Below the pieces are notes generated by a model. That model searched no databases, was not told the origin of the DNA, and worked only from the letters and a program-made list of their open reading frames with translations. A program made the translations under genes and the position numbers. A stretch of DNA of 64,000 nt from Gibbula magus (Eukaryota; Mollusca; Gastropoda; Trochida; Trochidae), in the NCBI GenBank assembly GCA_936450465.1, contig OW388297.1, positions 26,740,387 through 26,804,386 of the forward strand, written 5' to 3'. Shown here piece by piece: positions 27,901 to 35,533 of this stretch; positions within the stretch are counted from its first letter, which is position 1, and each line of letters opens with the position of its first letter.

Positions 27901-28890
27901 AAGTAACGGTTTCTCTTATTACCTTGAAATGTATAATATCAAAAATTATATTAAATTTTCAAAGTTCAACATGAAATATATGAAATGTGATATTAGACAG
28001 TTAGATGCAAGCCTACAGAGAACTGGTTGGAGATCAATATAAGTGGTTAAACACTGGTCATGTGGCTCCTGGTAGGTAATAAACATGAACCTGTTTCTGT
28101 ACCTCAGACTACTACCATTGGAGGTAGAGGGGGAGGATGAGGAATCGAAGGGGGGTGGGAGGAAATGGGGGGATCAGAGAGGAAATGGAGGAAGTTTTCA
28201 AAAGGTTGAACAGAAATAGCCGAAGCACTCCAGGTAAAGACCCCCGTAGCCTGGATCTGTCCTGCTGCCAGACCATGTGTACCTTTACTACCTACAGACC
28301 TACCGACTCCTACCTACAATACCTACATGTGGGCTATGAAATACTCATCAGATGATGTAGACTGTAGTTTAGTCATTTTAAGGGACTAATATTTGCTTTT
28401 AGGTAGTATAATTTCCAGGAATTGGCTCAATTGATGGAGATTAATTTCTTAGAAATTTTGTTACTTAGAATGAATTTTTTAAAAAATATTTCAAACAATA
28501 ATTTACCTAAAATGTGAGGTCCGAAGTAACAGGCTAAATAATGCTATAAAGAGTTTTGTGGTTTGAGCATCTATAGCACATGGATATATGTGGATTATAA
28601 GTATGTTATTATTATTATATCACAGCTGTTAGTTATAGATTGCAGGAAGAAATTCTGCAAAACACATCGGCTTTGCTTTGGATGGAAACCTATGAGCATA
28701 GGTCAAGGAACTAAATTTTTTCAAAATATGAAATTGTTAAGCATTCACAAACCTAATCTTCTATAGACCAGTTCTATTCTGACATTAGAGACTCCAGGTC
28801 CACTGTATATACTCCAAACCTTCGGAGAGGAGCAGGACAACCAATGATCTCTTCTACCCTTATTTGTTTGGAAGTTAAAAGCAACTGCTG
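24980..28890. other. no assigned gene; small GC-richer blocks
   Basis: About 26240-26540 is less AT-rich and non-repetitive, with an acceptor-like ctcttactgcag near 26475; an exon or regulatory block is possible but unproven. The phrase tctaagatgagg recurs near 26617 and 26938. About 28125-28200 is strongly G-rich on the + strand (gaggtagagggggaggatga and following). The rest shows nothing to annotate. Confidence 0.35.
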
Positions 28891-28892
28891 AA

Positions 28893-29093
28893 TTCTTTTT
28901 CAGAAGGGATCCTCCTTGGGGTACTTATTGCATAAAATCCTTGATTTTTGATATATGACAGGTCGTAACTATATTTTCCACTTAAAATTAGTTAAAAAAC
29001 TAAAAAAACGTACTTTGGGTCACCCCTTTCGAGCCCCACCCCTTACGGTTGTCATGCAACCAGGGGCGGATAACTCTAATCTCACCACTTTTC
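28893..29093 (+). repeat. DIRS left inverted terminal repeat
   Basis: From gggatcctccttggggtact to ctcaccacttttc this matches the reverse complement of 35309-35496 with one visible mismatch (an extra A versus C before cgtac). The outermost 14 bases (ttctttttcagaag) are specific to the left end and recur, inverted, in the internal complementary region. Confidence 0.95.
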
Positions 29094-29167
29094 TTCCTGT
29101 CATTGAACTGACAAGTCGCACGAAGTTTCAAGAAGTTTTTCTGAGTTTACGTACAATCGCAAAGAAA

Positions 29168-29185
29168 ATGGCCCAAAACAAAGCT
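29168..29185 (+). CDS. predicted gag exon 1 (six codons)
   Basis: The gag frame has no ATG between an in-frame TAG at 29678-29680 and its conserved Cys/His cluster. Upstream, an ATG at 29168 is followed by six codons and then gtatgt, a good 5' splice donor, at 29186. The only acceptor-like site abutting the gag frame is gattctag ending at 29680. Joining 29185 to 29681 is phase 0 and keeps the frame. This is an inference from splice consensus and frame. It predicts a gag protein of about 708 residues. A non-AUG start in exon 2 (GTG at 29714) would lose the first Cys pair and is less likely. Confidence 0.6.
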
Positions 29186-29680
29186 GTATGTGTGGTAACT
29201 TCTACCTTTTCTACAGTAGGGTCGAATGGCTTTTCGGTTTTTGTACTAGATTTCGTGTATTTGTAACTTGCTTTCTCGCGTAGGGCGGGAAAGTCGACCC
29301 AAGATGGCGGCCATTTTTTCTCGATCGATTTGTTTTGATCGTGGAATTTGGTTAGATCTGGGCTTTCCACATGTTTATTTTATCATATTTGGGTTCTAGA
29401 TTCGTTTTCGGTGAGTATTTCGAATCGCCCACTGGCCTGCAAGCAAATTAGTCATATTTCATGTTCTATTTGTTTCAGTGATGTTAGGGGTGTGGCCATG
29501 CTTGTTTACTTTTTTACTTCGCATTTTGCCATTCGCCTCTGCTCATGTTTTTACATGCATGTTTACAACAACATTTACATTCCAATTCCCCCATGTATTT
29601 AGTATATATATATTTTAAAAATATTTATATATATACACATGTTGCATGTGCACGTCTTGATTTGGCTATTTTGATTCTAG
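29186..29680 (+). other. predicted spliceosomal intron in DIRS gag (495 bp)
   Basis: It begins gtatgtgtgg and ends tttggctattttgattctag, with a pyrimidine-biased stretch before the AG. The interior is AT-rich with TA runs near 29600-29635, unlike the GC-rich coding DNA that starts right after it. It holds a YY1-like motif. The boundary in composition coincides with the predicted acceptor. Confidence 0.6.
29301..29314 (+). promoter_or_regulatory. YY1-like motif in DIRS 5' region
   Basis: AAGATGGCGGCCAT matches the AANATGGCGGC consensus of the YY1 zinc-finger factor. YY1 sites are known in the 5' regions of other retrotransposons such as human L1. Here it lies in the predicted gag intron. Activity is an inference from the motif alone. 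Confidence 0.4.
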
Positions 29681-31789
29681 CCTTTCAAGCCTTGTGCCCA
29701 ATGTAAGGGGCCGGTGTCGATCACCGACGCTCATGACGAGTGCCTCAAGTGTTTGGCCTCTGATTTCCACCACCCACTAGACTGTGGGATATGTCAGGCC
29801 TTCACCCCCAAGGCCAGATCTAGGAGGGATGTCGATCTAAAGTTCTTCTCCGAGGCCTTGGAGAGCGGGAGGGACATCACCAAGCTTGACCCCCCGTCTA
29901 AGGCAAAGAAGGTGAAAAAGTCACCAATTAAGAAATTAAGTGGTAAGAAGGTTAAGGCTTCGGCCTCCGCGACGGTGTCCTCGGCCAGGTCGGGTCTCGA
30001 TGATTCGTCATCCGAGCCCGACTCGGTCGAGGACCAGCGGGGGTCCTCAGCCGGGGATTTCACCCACCCTCCCTCCCCTCAACAACCTAACCCACAAACC
30101 ACTCATTTTAACCCTGTTGATATGACGCAATTCACTCACATCATCACACAGCAAATGAAGGTCATGATTGACTCGGCGGTCTCGGGGCTCCGTACGGAGT
30201 TCCGGACCTCGAGTCATGAACCTGATGCAGCTCATGGTACCAGGGGAGATCTCGGTGTCGGACTCGTCCGAGGCACGGGGTCTCCTCGGGGCGCTCAGCT
30301 TCCGGCGCGCGAGCTGCGGAGTATGGAGCCCCAGGTTACCATTACACAAATACACCAGCCCCCTCAGACACCTGGCTTCGGGCAGGTCTCGTCTGAGGGA
30401 TCGCTGGCCCCGCCGAACCTGGTGCCGCTCGTTGGAGTAGGTTCCCAGGGTAAGGCTTCAAACCCAGGTTACGAGGCGCCGCCTGTGCTCCAGGTGCAGC
30501 GTCCTCGGACACCTGCCCCGTGCTCCGAGACCGTCGTCCCAGTGACGATGCAGTCCGGGCCGCACGCGGGACCCACGAGCTCCCTCGAGACCCAGGTCTC
30601 GGGGGGCCCACTCGAGGTCGATCCTCGGGCTGGGGGCTCGGGACAGCCAATGGTAGCTGACGTCTTCTCTCGCTCTCTTGTCCACGCCCGTGACTCTTTC
30701 CTAGACGACTCCGAGTTGGCTTCACGCCTCTCGGGGAGATCCGGGATCGAGTCCATGGACGTGGATGAGGTTCGGGAGAATTCGGGCCCTTTATCGGCTG
30801 CCACTGCCATCAGGGATCTTCGCGGCTTAATTGCCGAGGCTATTCCTGGTGTTGCTGCCCCGGTCCCCGAGCCAGAGGAATCGGACTACCGCTTGTCGGG
30901 GGAGGCCTTCGCTCGAAGCAAGGCTCCCGTAGTGGGGCTCCGCATTCTCCCATCACTGGTCGATGATTTGATCGCTCCGCTCCTAGCTGATACTCATTCA
31001 CTTGCCGATCTAGGCTTCTTATCCAGGAGATATCAGCTGGGGGAGGAAGGTCTTTTCGACATTCCGGTGGTGGGAGACTGTGTATATACCGCGGTTTCCT
31101 TGCAGCGACCGAAGGTTTCACCTTCGGTCGGGCGACAAGGTCGGCGGCTGCCTCCCTTCACTGCTGGTGCAGCTGATCTGAAGTCCTCGTATCGGTCCTT
31201 CGAGGACCAGTACCGAAATGCGGGACAACAGCTTCAGCTTGCAATCCACCAGGCGTATCTGGCCTCCATGCAGGTCCAGTTAACGCAGAAGGTGGAGATC
31301 CCTGGAGATTCCTCCTCGGAGCTCCTCGGGCAGCTAACCGCGGTTGGTGGTCATTTGGCGCGGGACTCTATCAGGAGTGCCGCTAACCAAATGATGAGCG
31401 CAGTTGTGGGAATGCGCCGGCTGTGGTTGTCGGTGTCCACTTGGATGCCTTCAACACAGCAGTCCCTGCTGAACCTACCCTTTCGGATTGGCCCAGTGCT
31501 TTTCCCAGGGGCTCAGCAGGTACTAAAGGACACTGCGGATGTCGTCACGACCTGCCGGGAGACCTCTAGGGTTCTTACCGTGCAGGATCCAGACATCAAG
31601 CGCGCACGCATGTCCAACCCTCCTCCTGCTCGTTCCTCCGCGCCGACGGGGAAGGCAGCCTGGATGTCAGCTAGTCTGCATCAGGCTGGGAGCAGGGGCA
31701 AGGGTCCCAAAAAGCGAGGCGGGAAATTCCAGCAGCCTTCGGGCAAGCAGGGGTTTCGGGGGCGCGGGAAACCAAACCAGGGTTCCTAG
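29681..31789 (+). CDS. DIRS gag-like protein, main exon
   Basis: The frame is open for 702 codons and ends at TAG 31787-31789. The start of the exon encodes a compact Cys/His cluster: CAQC, then an 11-residue gap, then HDECLKC. This C-x2-C...H-x3-C-x2-C arrangement is typical of the N-terminus of DIRS gag-like proteins. The middle third is rich in Pro, Ser and Gly and low in hydrophobic residues, as expected for a disordered linker. A more conserved-looking block follows (SLVDDLIAPLLAD, then FLSRRYQLGEEGLFDIP, then helices rich in Gln and Leu). The last 40 residues are rich in Gly, Lys and Arg (GKGPKKRGGKF and following), suited to nucleic-acid binding. The likely role is assembly of the RNP or particle that packages the element RNA. 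Codon use is GC-rich, unlike the flanks. Several minus-strand and alternative frames over this gene are shadows. Confidence 0.85.
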   Translation, partial: PFKPCAQCKGPVSITDAHDECLKCLASDFHHPLDCGICQAFTPKARSRRDVDLKFFSEALESGRDITKLDPPSKAKKVKKSPIKKLSGKKVKASASATVSSARSGLDDSSSEPDSVEDQRGSSAGDFTHPPSPQQPNPQTTHFNPVDMTQFTHIITQQMKVMIDSAVSGLRTEFRTSSHEPDAAHGTRGDLGVGLVRGTGSPRGAQLPARELRSMEPQVTITQIHQPPQTPGFGQVSSEGSLAPPNLVPLVGVGSQGKASNPGYEAPPVLQVQRPRTPAPCSETVVPVTMQSGPHAGPTSSLETQVSGGPLEVDPRAGGSGQPMVADVFSRSLVHARDSFLDDSELASRLSGRSGIESMDVDEVRENSGPLSAATAIRDLRGLIAEAIPGVAAPVPEPEESDYRLSGEAFARSKAPVVGLRILPSLVDDLIAPLLADTHSLADLGFLSRRYQLGEEGLFDIPVVGDCVYTAVSLQRPKVSPSVGRQGRRLPPFTAGAADLKSSYRSFEDQYRNAGQQLQLAIHQAYLASMQVQLTQKVEIPGDSSSELLGQLTAVGGHLARDSIRSAANQMMSAVVGMRRLWLSVSTWMPSTQQSLLNLPFRIGPVLFPGAQQVLKDTADVVTTCRETSRVLTVQDPDIKRARMSNPPPARSSAPTGKAAWMSASLHQAGSRGKGPKKRGGKFQQPSGKQGFRGRGKPNQGS

Positions 31790-32904
31790 CTCCTCCCGTA
31801 CCGCTAGGGGTGTCCAAAAATCCGGGGGCCGGAGTGCCGCCGGAGACGGACATCTTTTGCTTGTTGGGGCAGATCCCTGTAGGCGGCCGATTGACAAGGT
31901 TCATAGACGCTTGGGCGAAAGCCACGTCGAACACCTGGGTCCTGTCCACACTCAGGGACGGCCATATGCCTCAGTGGAAGCGCGGTCCGCCTTCATTTAC
32001 CGGGGTGCGGCACACGAACGTGCCCTCCGCGCCGGAGAAGGCGGACATCCTCCGCTCAGAAATCAAAGCGTTGCTGAGCAAGGCTGCGATAGAGCTAGTG
32101 CCTGTGGGCCAGGAAGAGAGCGGATACTATTCCACATACTTCCTGGTGACCAAGAAGGGCGGAGGGTTCAGACCCATCTTGAATTTAAAGATCATGAACA
32201 AACTGATAGAGGTCCCATCGTTCAAGATGGAGACTCTAAGGTCTGTGATCTCGTCAGTGCAGGTCGGAGAATGGCTATCCTCCATCGACCTCAAAGACGC
32301 TTACCTTCATGTTCCGATGCACCCAGAATTCAGACAATTTCTGAGGTTTGCATTCGACGGGAAGTGTTACCAATTCAGGGTGTTACCCTTCGGAATCTCA
32401 ACGGCTCCGAGGGTATTCACCAAGCTTATGCTGGTAGCGGCTCAGGTCGCCAGGTCTCAGGGCAGGTGTTGTCATCCCTACCTGGACGACTGGCTCATCA
32501 GAGCGCTGTCCCAGCTTCAGAACCACGAATCCACCCAGGCCATACTACACACGTTAGTTTCGCTGGGTTGGATCGTGAACCTCAAAAAGTCGGAGCTGGC
32601 CCCGTCACGGGACCTAGTCTTCCTGGGTTCCAGGTTTCGGACGGAGCCGGGGATCGTATCCCTGGCCCCGGACCGGGTCCCGAAGATACTGGGGGCTGTG
32701 AACTCGTTTCTCAGTGCTCCATGCCACACGGCTCGAGTCTGGCTCCAGCTCTTAGGAGTCATGGCAGCGACCGTAGACGTGGTTTGGAGGTCTCGGCTCC
32801 GCATGAGGCCCGTCCAACAAGCCTTGGCGGGTCTTTGGTCCCACTCGGAGTCTTACGAGAAGCAGCTCGTCACTCCGGAGTGGGTCTTGCCACACCTGTT
32901 ATAG
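31675..32904 (+). CDS. DIRS reverse transcriptase (first part of RT-RH-MT frame)
   Basis: The frame opens after a TAG at 31672-31674 and runs to TAG 32902-32904. It overlaps the gag end by about 115 bp in the -1 frame, and its first ATG (31966) lies inside the conserved N-terminal segment (GGRLTRFIDAW...WVLSTLRDG). Expression therefore probably needs frameshifting, a non-AUG start or re-initiation; I found no canonical slippery heptamer in gag register. RT motifs in order: FLVTKKGGGFRPILNLK (fingers), SIDLKDAYLHVPM (motif A, Asp near 32287), LPFGISTAPRVFTKLM (motif B), YLDDWLI (motif C, catalytic DD at 32482-32490), and GWIVNLKKSEL with FLGSRF (D and E). The family is the DIRS branch of LTR-like RTs. 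It would copy element RNA into DNA, using the internal complementary region to rebuild the ends. Confidence 0.92.
   Translation, partial: SASGWEQGQGSQKARREIPAAFGQAGVSGARETKPGFLAPPVPLGVSKNPGAGVPPETDIFCLLGQIPVGGRLTRFIDAWAKATSNTWVLSTLRDGHMPQWKRGPPSFTGVRHTNVPSAPEKADILRSEIKALLSKAAIELVPVGQEESGYYSTYFLVTKKGGGFRPILNLKIMNKLIEVPSFKMETLRSVISSVQVGEWLSSIDLKDAYLHVPMHPEFRQFLRFAFDGKCYQFRVLPFGISTAPRVFTKLMLVAAQVARSQGRCCHPYLDDWLIRALSQLQNHESTQAILHTLVSLGWIVNLKKSELAPSRDLVFLGSRFRTEPGIVSLAPDRVPKILGAVNSFLSAPCHTARVWLQLLGVMAATVDVVWRSRLRMRPVQQALAGLWSHSESYEKQLVTPEWVLPHLL
32902..32904 (+). other. in-frame TAG between RT and RNase H
   Basis: RT (to 32901) and RNase H (from 32905) are in the same frame with no indel, separated only by this TAG. 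The next codon is Trp in a WTN...RGY segment where related elements commonly have a pair of tryptophans, so a single-base nonsense change in this copy is the simplest reading. Programmed readthrough is the alternative and would require other copies to share the TAG. Confidence 0.75.
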
Positions 32905-33903
32905 TGGACCAATGTCGATCACCTGACTCGGGGTTACCCCCTGCAGCCTCCGGTGCCGACCCTGACGATCCAGACCGACGCCTCCCTTACGGGATGGGGC
33001 GGGGTTCTGGGATCTCTTACAGTCTCAGGCCTGTGGTCACAAGCCGAGTCTCAATTACACATCAATGTGTTGGAACTCAGGGCGGCCAGGTTGGTTCTGC
33101 AACATCTGAGGGATCAGGTGAAGGGTCAGGTGGTCCGGCTCCAAATGGACAACAGGACCGCCATGACTTACATTCTCAAACAGGGTGGGACGGTTTCCCC
33201 GTCCCTCCTGGAGGAGACATGGCAGTTCTTCCTCTGGTGCGACGAAGTCGACACCCAGGTCCTGCCAGTGTACTTGCCAGGGGTGGACAATGTCCGAGCA
33301 GACGCGCTGTCTCGCCGGATCCTTGCCCCCCACGAGTGGCTACTGGATCGAGAGATATTCGAGATTATCTCCCAGTTATACGGGTCATTCCAGGTGGATC
33401 TGTTTGCGTCAGGGACGAACTTTCAGATACCCCAGTTTTGCTCCAGGATACCCGACACTCGGGCTCTATCCCAGGATGCATTCGAACTGGACTGGACAGA
33501 CAGAGTTCTGTGGGCCTTCCCACCAGTGCCTCTGATCTCCAAGGTCCTAGCCCGTCTAGCCACTCATCCTCCGCGTCTGCTGGTGCTAATCACACCTCTG
33601 TGGGCAGCGCAAACTTGGTTTCCACAGGTACTCAGGTCTCTGGCTATGCCACCTGCTCTGTTACCGTGTCGGCCGGGACTTCTGTCCCAGGACGGAGCCC
33701 CCCACCCCAACCCCAGGGTGCAGTGGGTGGCCTGGCCTCTGTCCGGAATCGCCTCCAAAACAGCGGTATTCCTGCACGAGTTGCAGACACAATACTGGCT
33801 TCGAGGAGGGATTCAACGAACATTCAATATGAGGATAGATGGGCCTGCTATTCGCGCTGGTGTGCAGATAGGGACGTTCTCGATCCCTTTTCTGCAGATC
33901 TAG
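32905..33903 (+). CDS. DIRS RNase H plus Dam-like methyltransferase domain
   Basis: This continues the RT frame after the TAG and ends at TAG 33901-33903. RNase H residues are visible in order: TDASLTGWGG (Asp near 32977), NVLELRAA (Glu), QMDNRTAM (Asp) and VRADALSRR (last Asp). All four acidic positions are present, so the domain looks catalytically competent. After about residue 150 comes VDLFASGTNFQIPQF, then WTDRVLWAFPPVPLI, then LLVLITPLWAAQTWFPQVL. This layout matches the phage-Dam-like methyltransferase domain that follows RNase H in DIRS elements, but the usual NPPY-type catalytic motif reads FPPV, so activity is doubtful. The last 180 bp overlap the recombinase in another frame. With the TAG upstream, this part is not translated from gag or RT without suppression. 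Confidence 0.85.
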   Translation, partial: WTNVDHLTRGYPLQPPVPTLTIQTDASLTGWGGVLGSLTVSGLWSQAESQLHINVLELRAARLVLQHLRDQVKGQVVRLQMDNRTAMTYILKQGGTVSPSLLEETWQFFLWCDEVDTQVLPVYLPGVDNVRADALSRRILAPHEWLLDREIFEIISQLYGSFQVDLFASGTNFQIPQFCSRIPDTRALSQDAFELDWTDRVLWAFPPVPLISKVLARLATHPPRLLVLITPLWAAQTWFPQVLRSLAMPPALLPCRPGLLSQDGAPHPNPRVQWVAWPLSGIASKTAVFLHELQTQYWLRGGIQRTFNMRIDGPAIRAGVQIGTFSIPFLQI

Positions 33904-34802
33904 TGTTTGTCTTGGAGTTCCTGCAGTCTAGATTAGATGCTGGCTTGGCCGCATCTACTGTCAGGGGTTACTCCACGGCTATTTCAGCCTTTCATGTGCC
34001 AGTGGACGGCGCCCTTTTGGGGGTACATCCTCTGGTTCAGCGCTTTTTAGCAGGCGTGGACAGGATCCGACCTCCTGTGAGGCGGTCCAGCCCGGTTTGG
34101 GACCTTTCGATAGTCCTGGATTGGCTCTCGGGTCCGCAATTTAGGGATTTATCATCAGTATCACTGCAACTGCTTACTTGGAAGGCAGTTTTTCTAGTGG
34201 CGGTGGCGTCTGGCAGACGGGTAGGAGACATACATGCTATGTCCTCCAATCCCGAGCTTACAGTCTTCCACAGGGACAGAGTCAGCATTAGACTGCCAGA
34301 CTCCTACCGGCCAAAAGTGGCCCACTCATTCCATGTCTCGGCCCCAATAGAGTTACCGGCTCTGAGACAACCGGCTGCATCAGGGTCTCAGGCCTCGCAC
34401 GCACACATTCTGGACGTGCGCAGGACGCTGAGAGCCTATCTCAAAAGAACGGCCTCCATCCGTAGAGATGAGCAACTCTTTTGTTGTTATGGGGGAGGTA
34501 AGCAGGGCTTGCCCGCTTCTACGCAGACCATATCAAGATGGATTGTCTCGACAATCTGTCTTGCATATGTTCATAAGGGCCGTGAGCCCCCGGGTAACCT
34601 CAAGGCTCATTCGGTTAGGGCAGTTGCGACGTCTAAGGCGTACGCAGCGGCCCTGCCCATCGAAGAGATCTGCTCCGCTGCTATCTGGAGCCAGCCTAGC
34701 ACGTTCATTCGTCACTACCAACTCGACAGGCTCTCGGCGGAGCGTGCTCGGTTTGGTCAGACAGTTCTCTCCGGTGGGCAGAGTCGTCAACCCCCTAGCT
34801 GA
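33720..34802 (+). CDS. DIRS tyrosine recombinase
   Basis: The recombinase domain occupies the last about 360 codons of a frame that is open from an ATG at 31539 to TGA 34800-34802. The N-terminal SAM-like region includes VADTILASRRDSTNIQYEDRW and DPFSADLVFVLEFLQSRL. Catalytic residues: Arg in SGRRVGDIHAM (cgg at 34218), His-x-x-Arg in AHSVRAVATSKA (34608-34619), and the nucleophilic Tyr in TFIRHYQLD (tac at 34716). A conserved IEEICSAAIWS segment lies between. No suitable ATG lies at the domain start, so translation may begin far upstream or rely on splicing or recoding. The enzyme would insert the circular DNA intermediate by strand exchange through a 3'-phosphotyrosine bond, giving no target duplication. 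The protein looks intact. Confidence 0.92.
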   Translation, partial: AVGGLASVRNRLQNSGIPARVADTILASRRDSTNIQYEDRWACYSRWCADRDVLDPFSADLVFVLEFLQSRLDAGLAASTVRGYSTAISAFHVPVDGALLGVHPLVQRFLAGVDRIRPPVRRSSPVWDLSIVLDWLSGPQFRDLSSVSLQLLTWKAVFLVAVASGRRVGDIHAMSSNPELTVFHRDRVSIRLPDSYRPKVAHSFHVSAPIELPALRQPAASGSQASHAHILDVRRTLRAYLKRTASIRRDEQLFCCYGGGKQGLPASTQTISRWIVSTICLAYVHKGREPPGNLKAHSVRAVATSKAYAAALPIEEICSAAIWSQPSTFIRHYQLDRLSAERARFGQTVLSGGQSRQPPS

Positions 34803-35170
34803 AAGAGCAGAGGAGGGTTGTGCGTTCTGTTTTTAAATGTTACTAATGCCACTAATATCACGTTGATACTAAGGGCCCAAGTCCTTTTTTCCCAAGGTGA
34901 CCTCCCTGGCTGAGGTCCCCCGCGGGGAGTTTATATGGTACCTTTTTTGCCCTCGTTCTCTCTTTTCAAAAAAAAGGGGGGGGGGCGGGGTATTTTGACC
35001 AGTAAGGCGACTGCGAGTGCGCCAGGTAATCCCCAGGTCAATGTTGGTCTCCTCTATGGTGGATTCGCAAGGTACTTTGGGTGAGTTAACTTTGTATATT
35101 CGTATATTCTGTGCGCCTTTGGGTGCAGTCTGAATGCCACTGCCTTAGATTCAATCTTTGGGAGTCTGTC
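34803..35170 (+). other. DIRS 3' non-coding region
   Basis: Non-coding DNA between the recombinase stop and the internal complementary region. It contains an A8 run followed directly by G10, C and G4 (34968-34990), and a GC-rich gtcccccgcggggagt hairpin near 34914. No ORF. Confidence 0.7.
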
Positions 35171-35267
35171 TTATGCAATAAGTACCCCAAGGAGGATCCC
35201 TTCTGAAAAAGAATCGAACTAACCTGTATAGGTTTCAGATTCTTTGAAGAGGATCCTCCTTGGGGTA
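35171..35267 (+). repeat. DIRS internal complementary region
   Basis: The first half (ttatgcaataagtacccc to gaaaaagaat) is the exact reverse complement of the left end of the element. The second half (cgaactaacctgtatagg to cttggggta) is the exact reverse complement of the right end. Together they represent the joined termini of a circular form. In DIRS-1 models this segment serves as the template that restores the ends and holds them together for circle closure. Confidence 0.95.
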
Positions 35268-35308
35268 GGGCCACCCACCTCCCCTTCATTCAGCCTGCAT
35301 GACTGGAT

Positions 35309-35533
35309 GGAAAAGTGGTGAGATTAGAGTTATCCGCCCCTGGTTGCATGACAACCGTAAGGGGTGGGGCTCGAAAGGGGTGACCCAAAGTACGGTTTTT
35401 TAGTTTTTTAACTAATTTTAAGTGGAAAATATAGTTACGACCTGTCATATATCAAAAATCAAGGATTTTATGCAATAAGTACCCCAAGGAGGATCCTCTT
35501 CAAAGAATCTGAAACCTATACAGGTTAGTTCGA
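35309..35533 (-). repeat. DIRS right inverted terminal repeat
   Basis: From gaaaagtggtgagattag to ggatcct it is the inverse of the left repeat. The outer extension (cttcaaagaatctgaaac to ggttagttcga) has no partner in the left repeat but is copied in the internal complementary region. A longer right-end repeat is a known feature of DIRS-1. Confidence 0.95.

Larger units (their letters stand above)
28893..35533 (+). mobile_element. DIRS-type tyrosine-recombinase retrotransposon, near complete
   Basis: All structural marks of the DIRS order are present: inverted terminal repeats of about 185 bp shared sequence, an internal complementary region near the 3' end that copies both termini, a gag-like ORF, RT with YLDD, RNase H, a Dam-like methyltransferase domain, and an overlapping tyrosine recombinase instead of a DDE integrase. 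There is no LTR. Host flanks read ctgctgaa on the left and atttccctg on the right with no target-site duplication, as expected for circle integration by a tyrosine recombinase. The terminal repeats are almost identical and gag and recombinase are open, so the copy is young. A single TAG between RT and RNase H probably disables this copy. Its high GC contrasts with the AT-rich surroundings. Confidence 0.96.

Noticed and set aside
30047..31121. Several minus-strand frames opposite gag
   Set aside because: They are shadows of GC-rich gag coding DNA, with no domains of their own.
31675..31789. -1 frameshift slippery site between gag and RT
   Set aside because: GGGAAAC and CCCAAAAAG occur but not in the gag reading register needed for the standard X-XXY-YYZ slip.
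28893..35533. LTR retrotransposon or endogenous retrovirus
   Set aside because: Ends are inverted rather than direct repeats, there is a tyrosine recombinase instead of a DDE integrase, no aspartic protease or env, and no target duplication.
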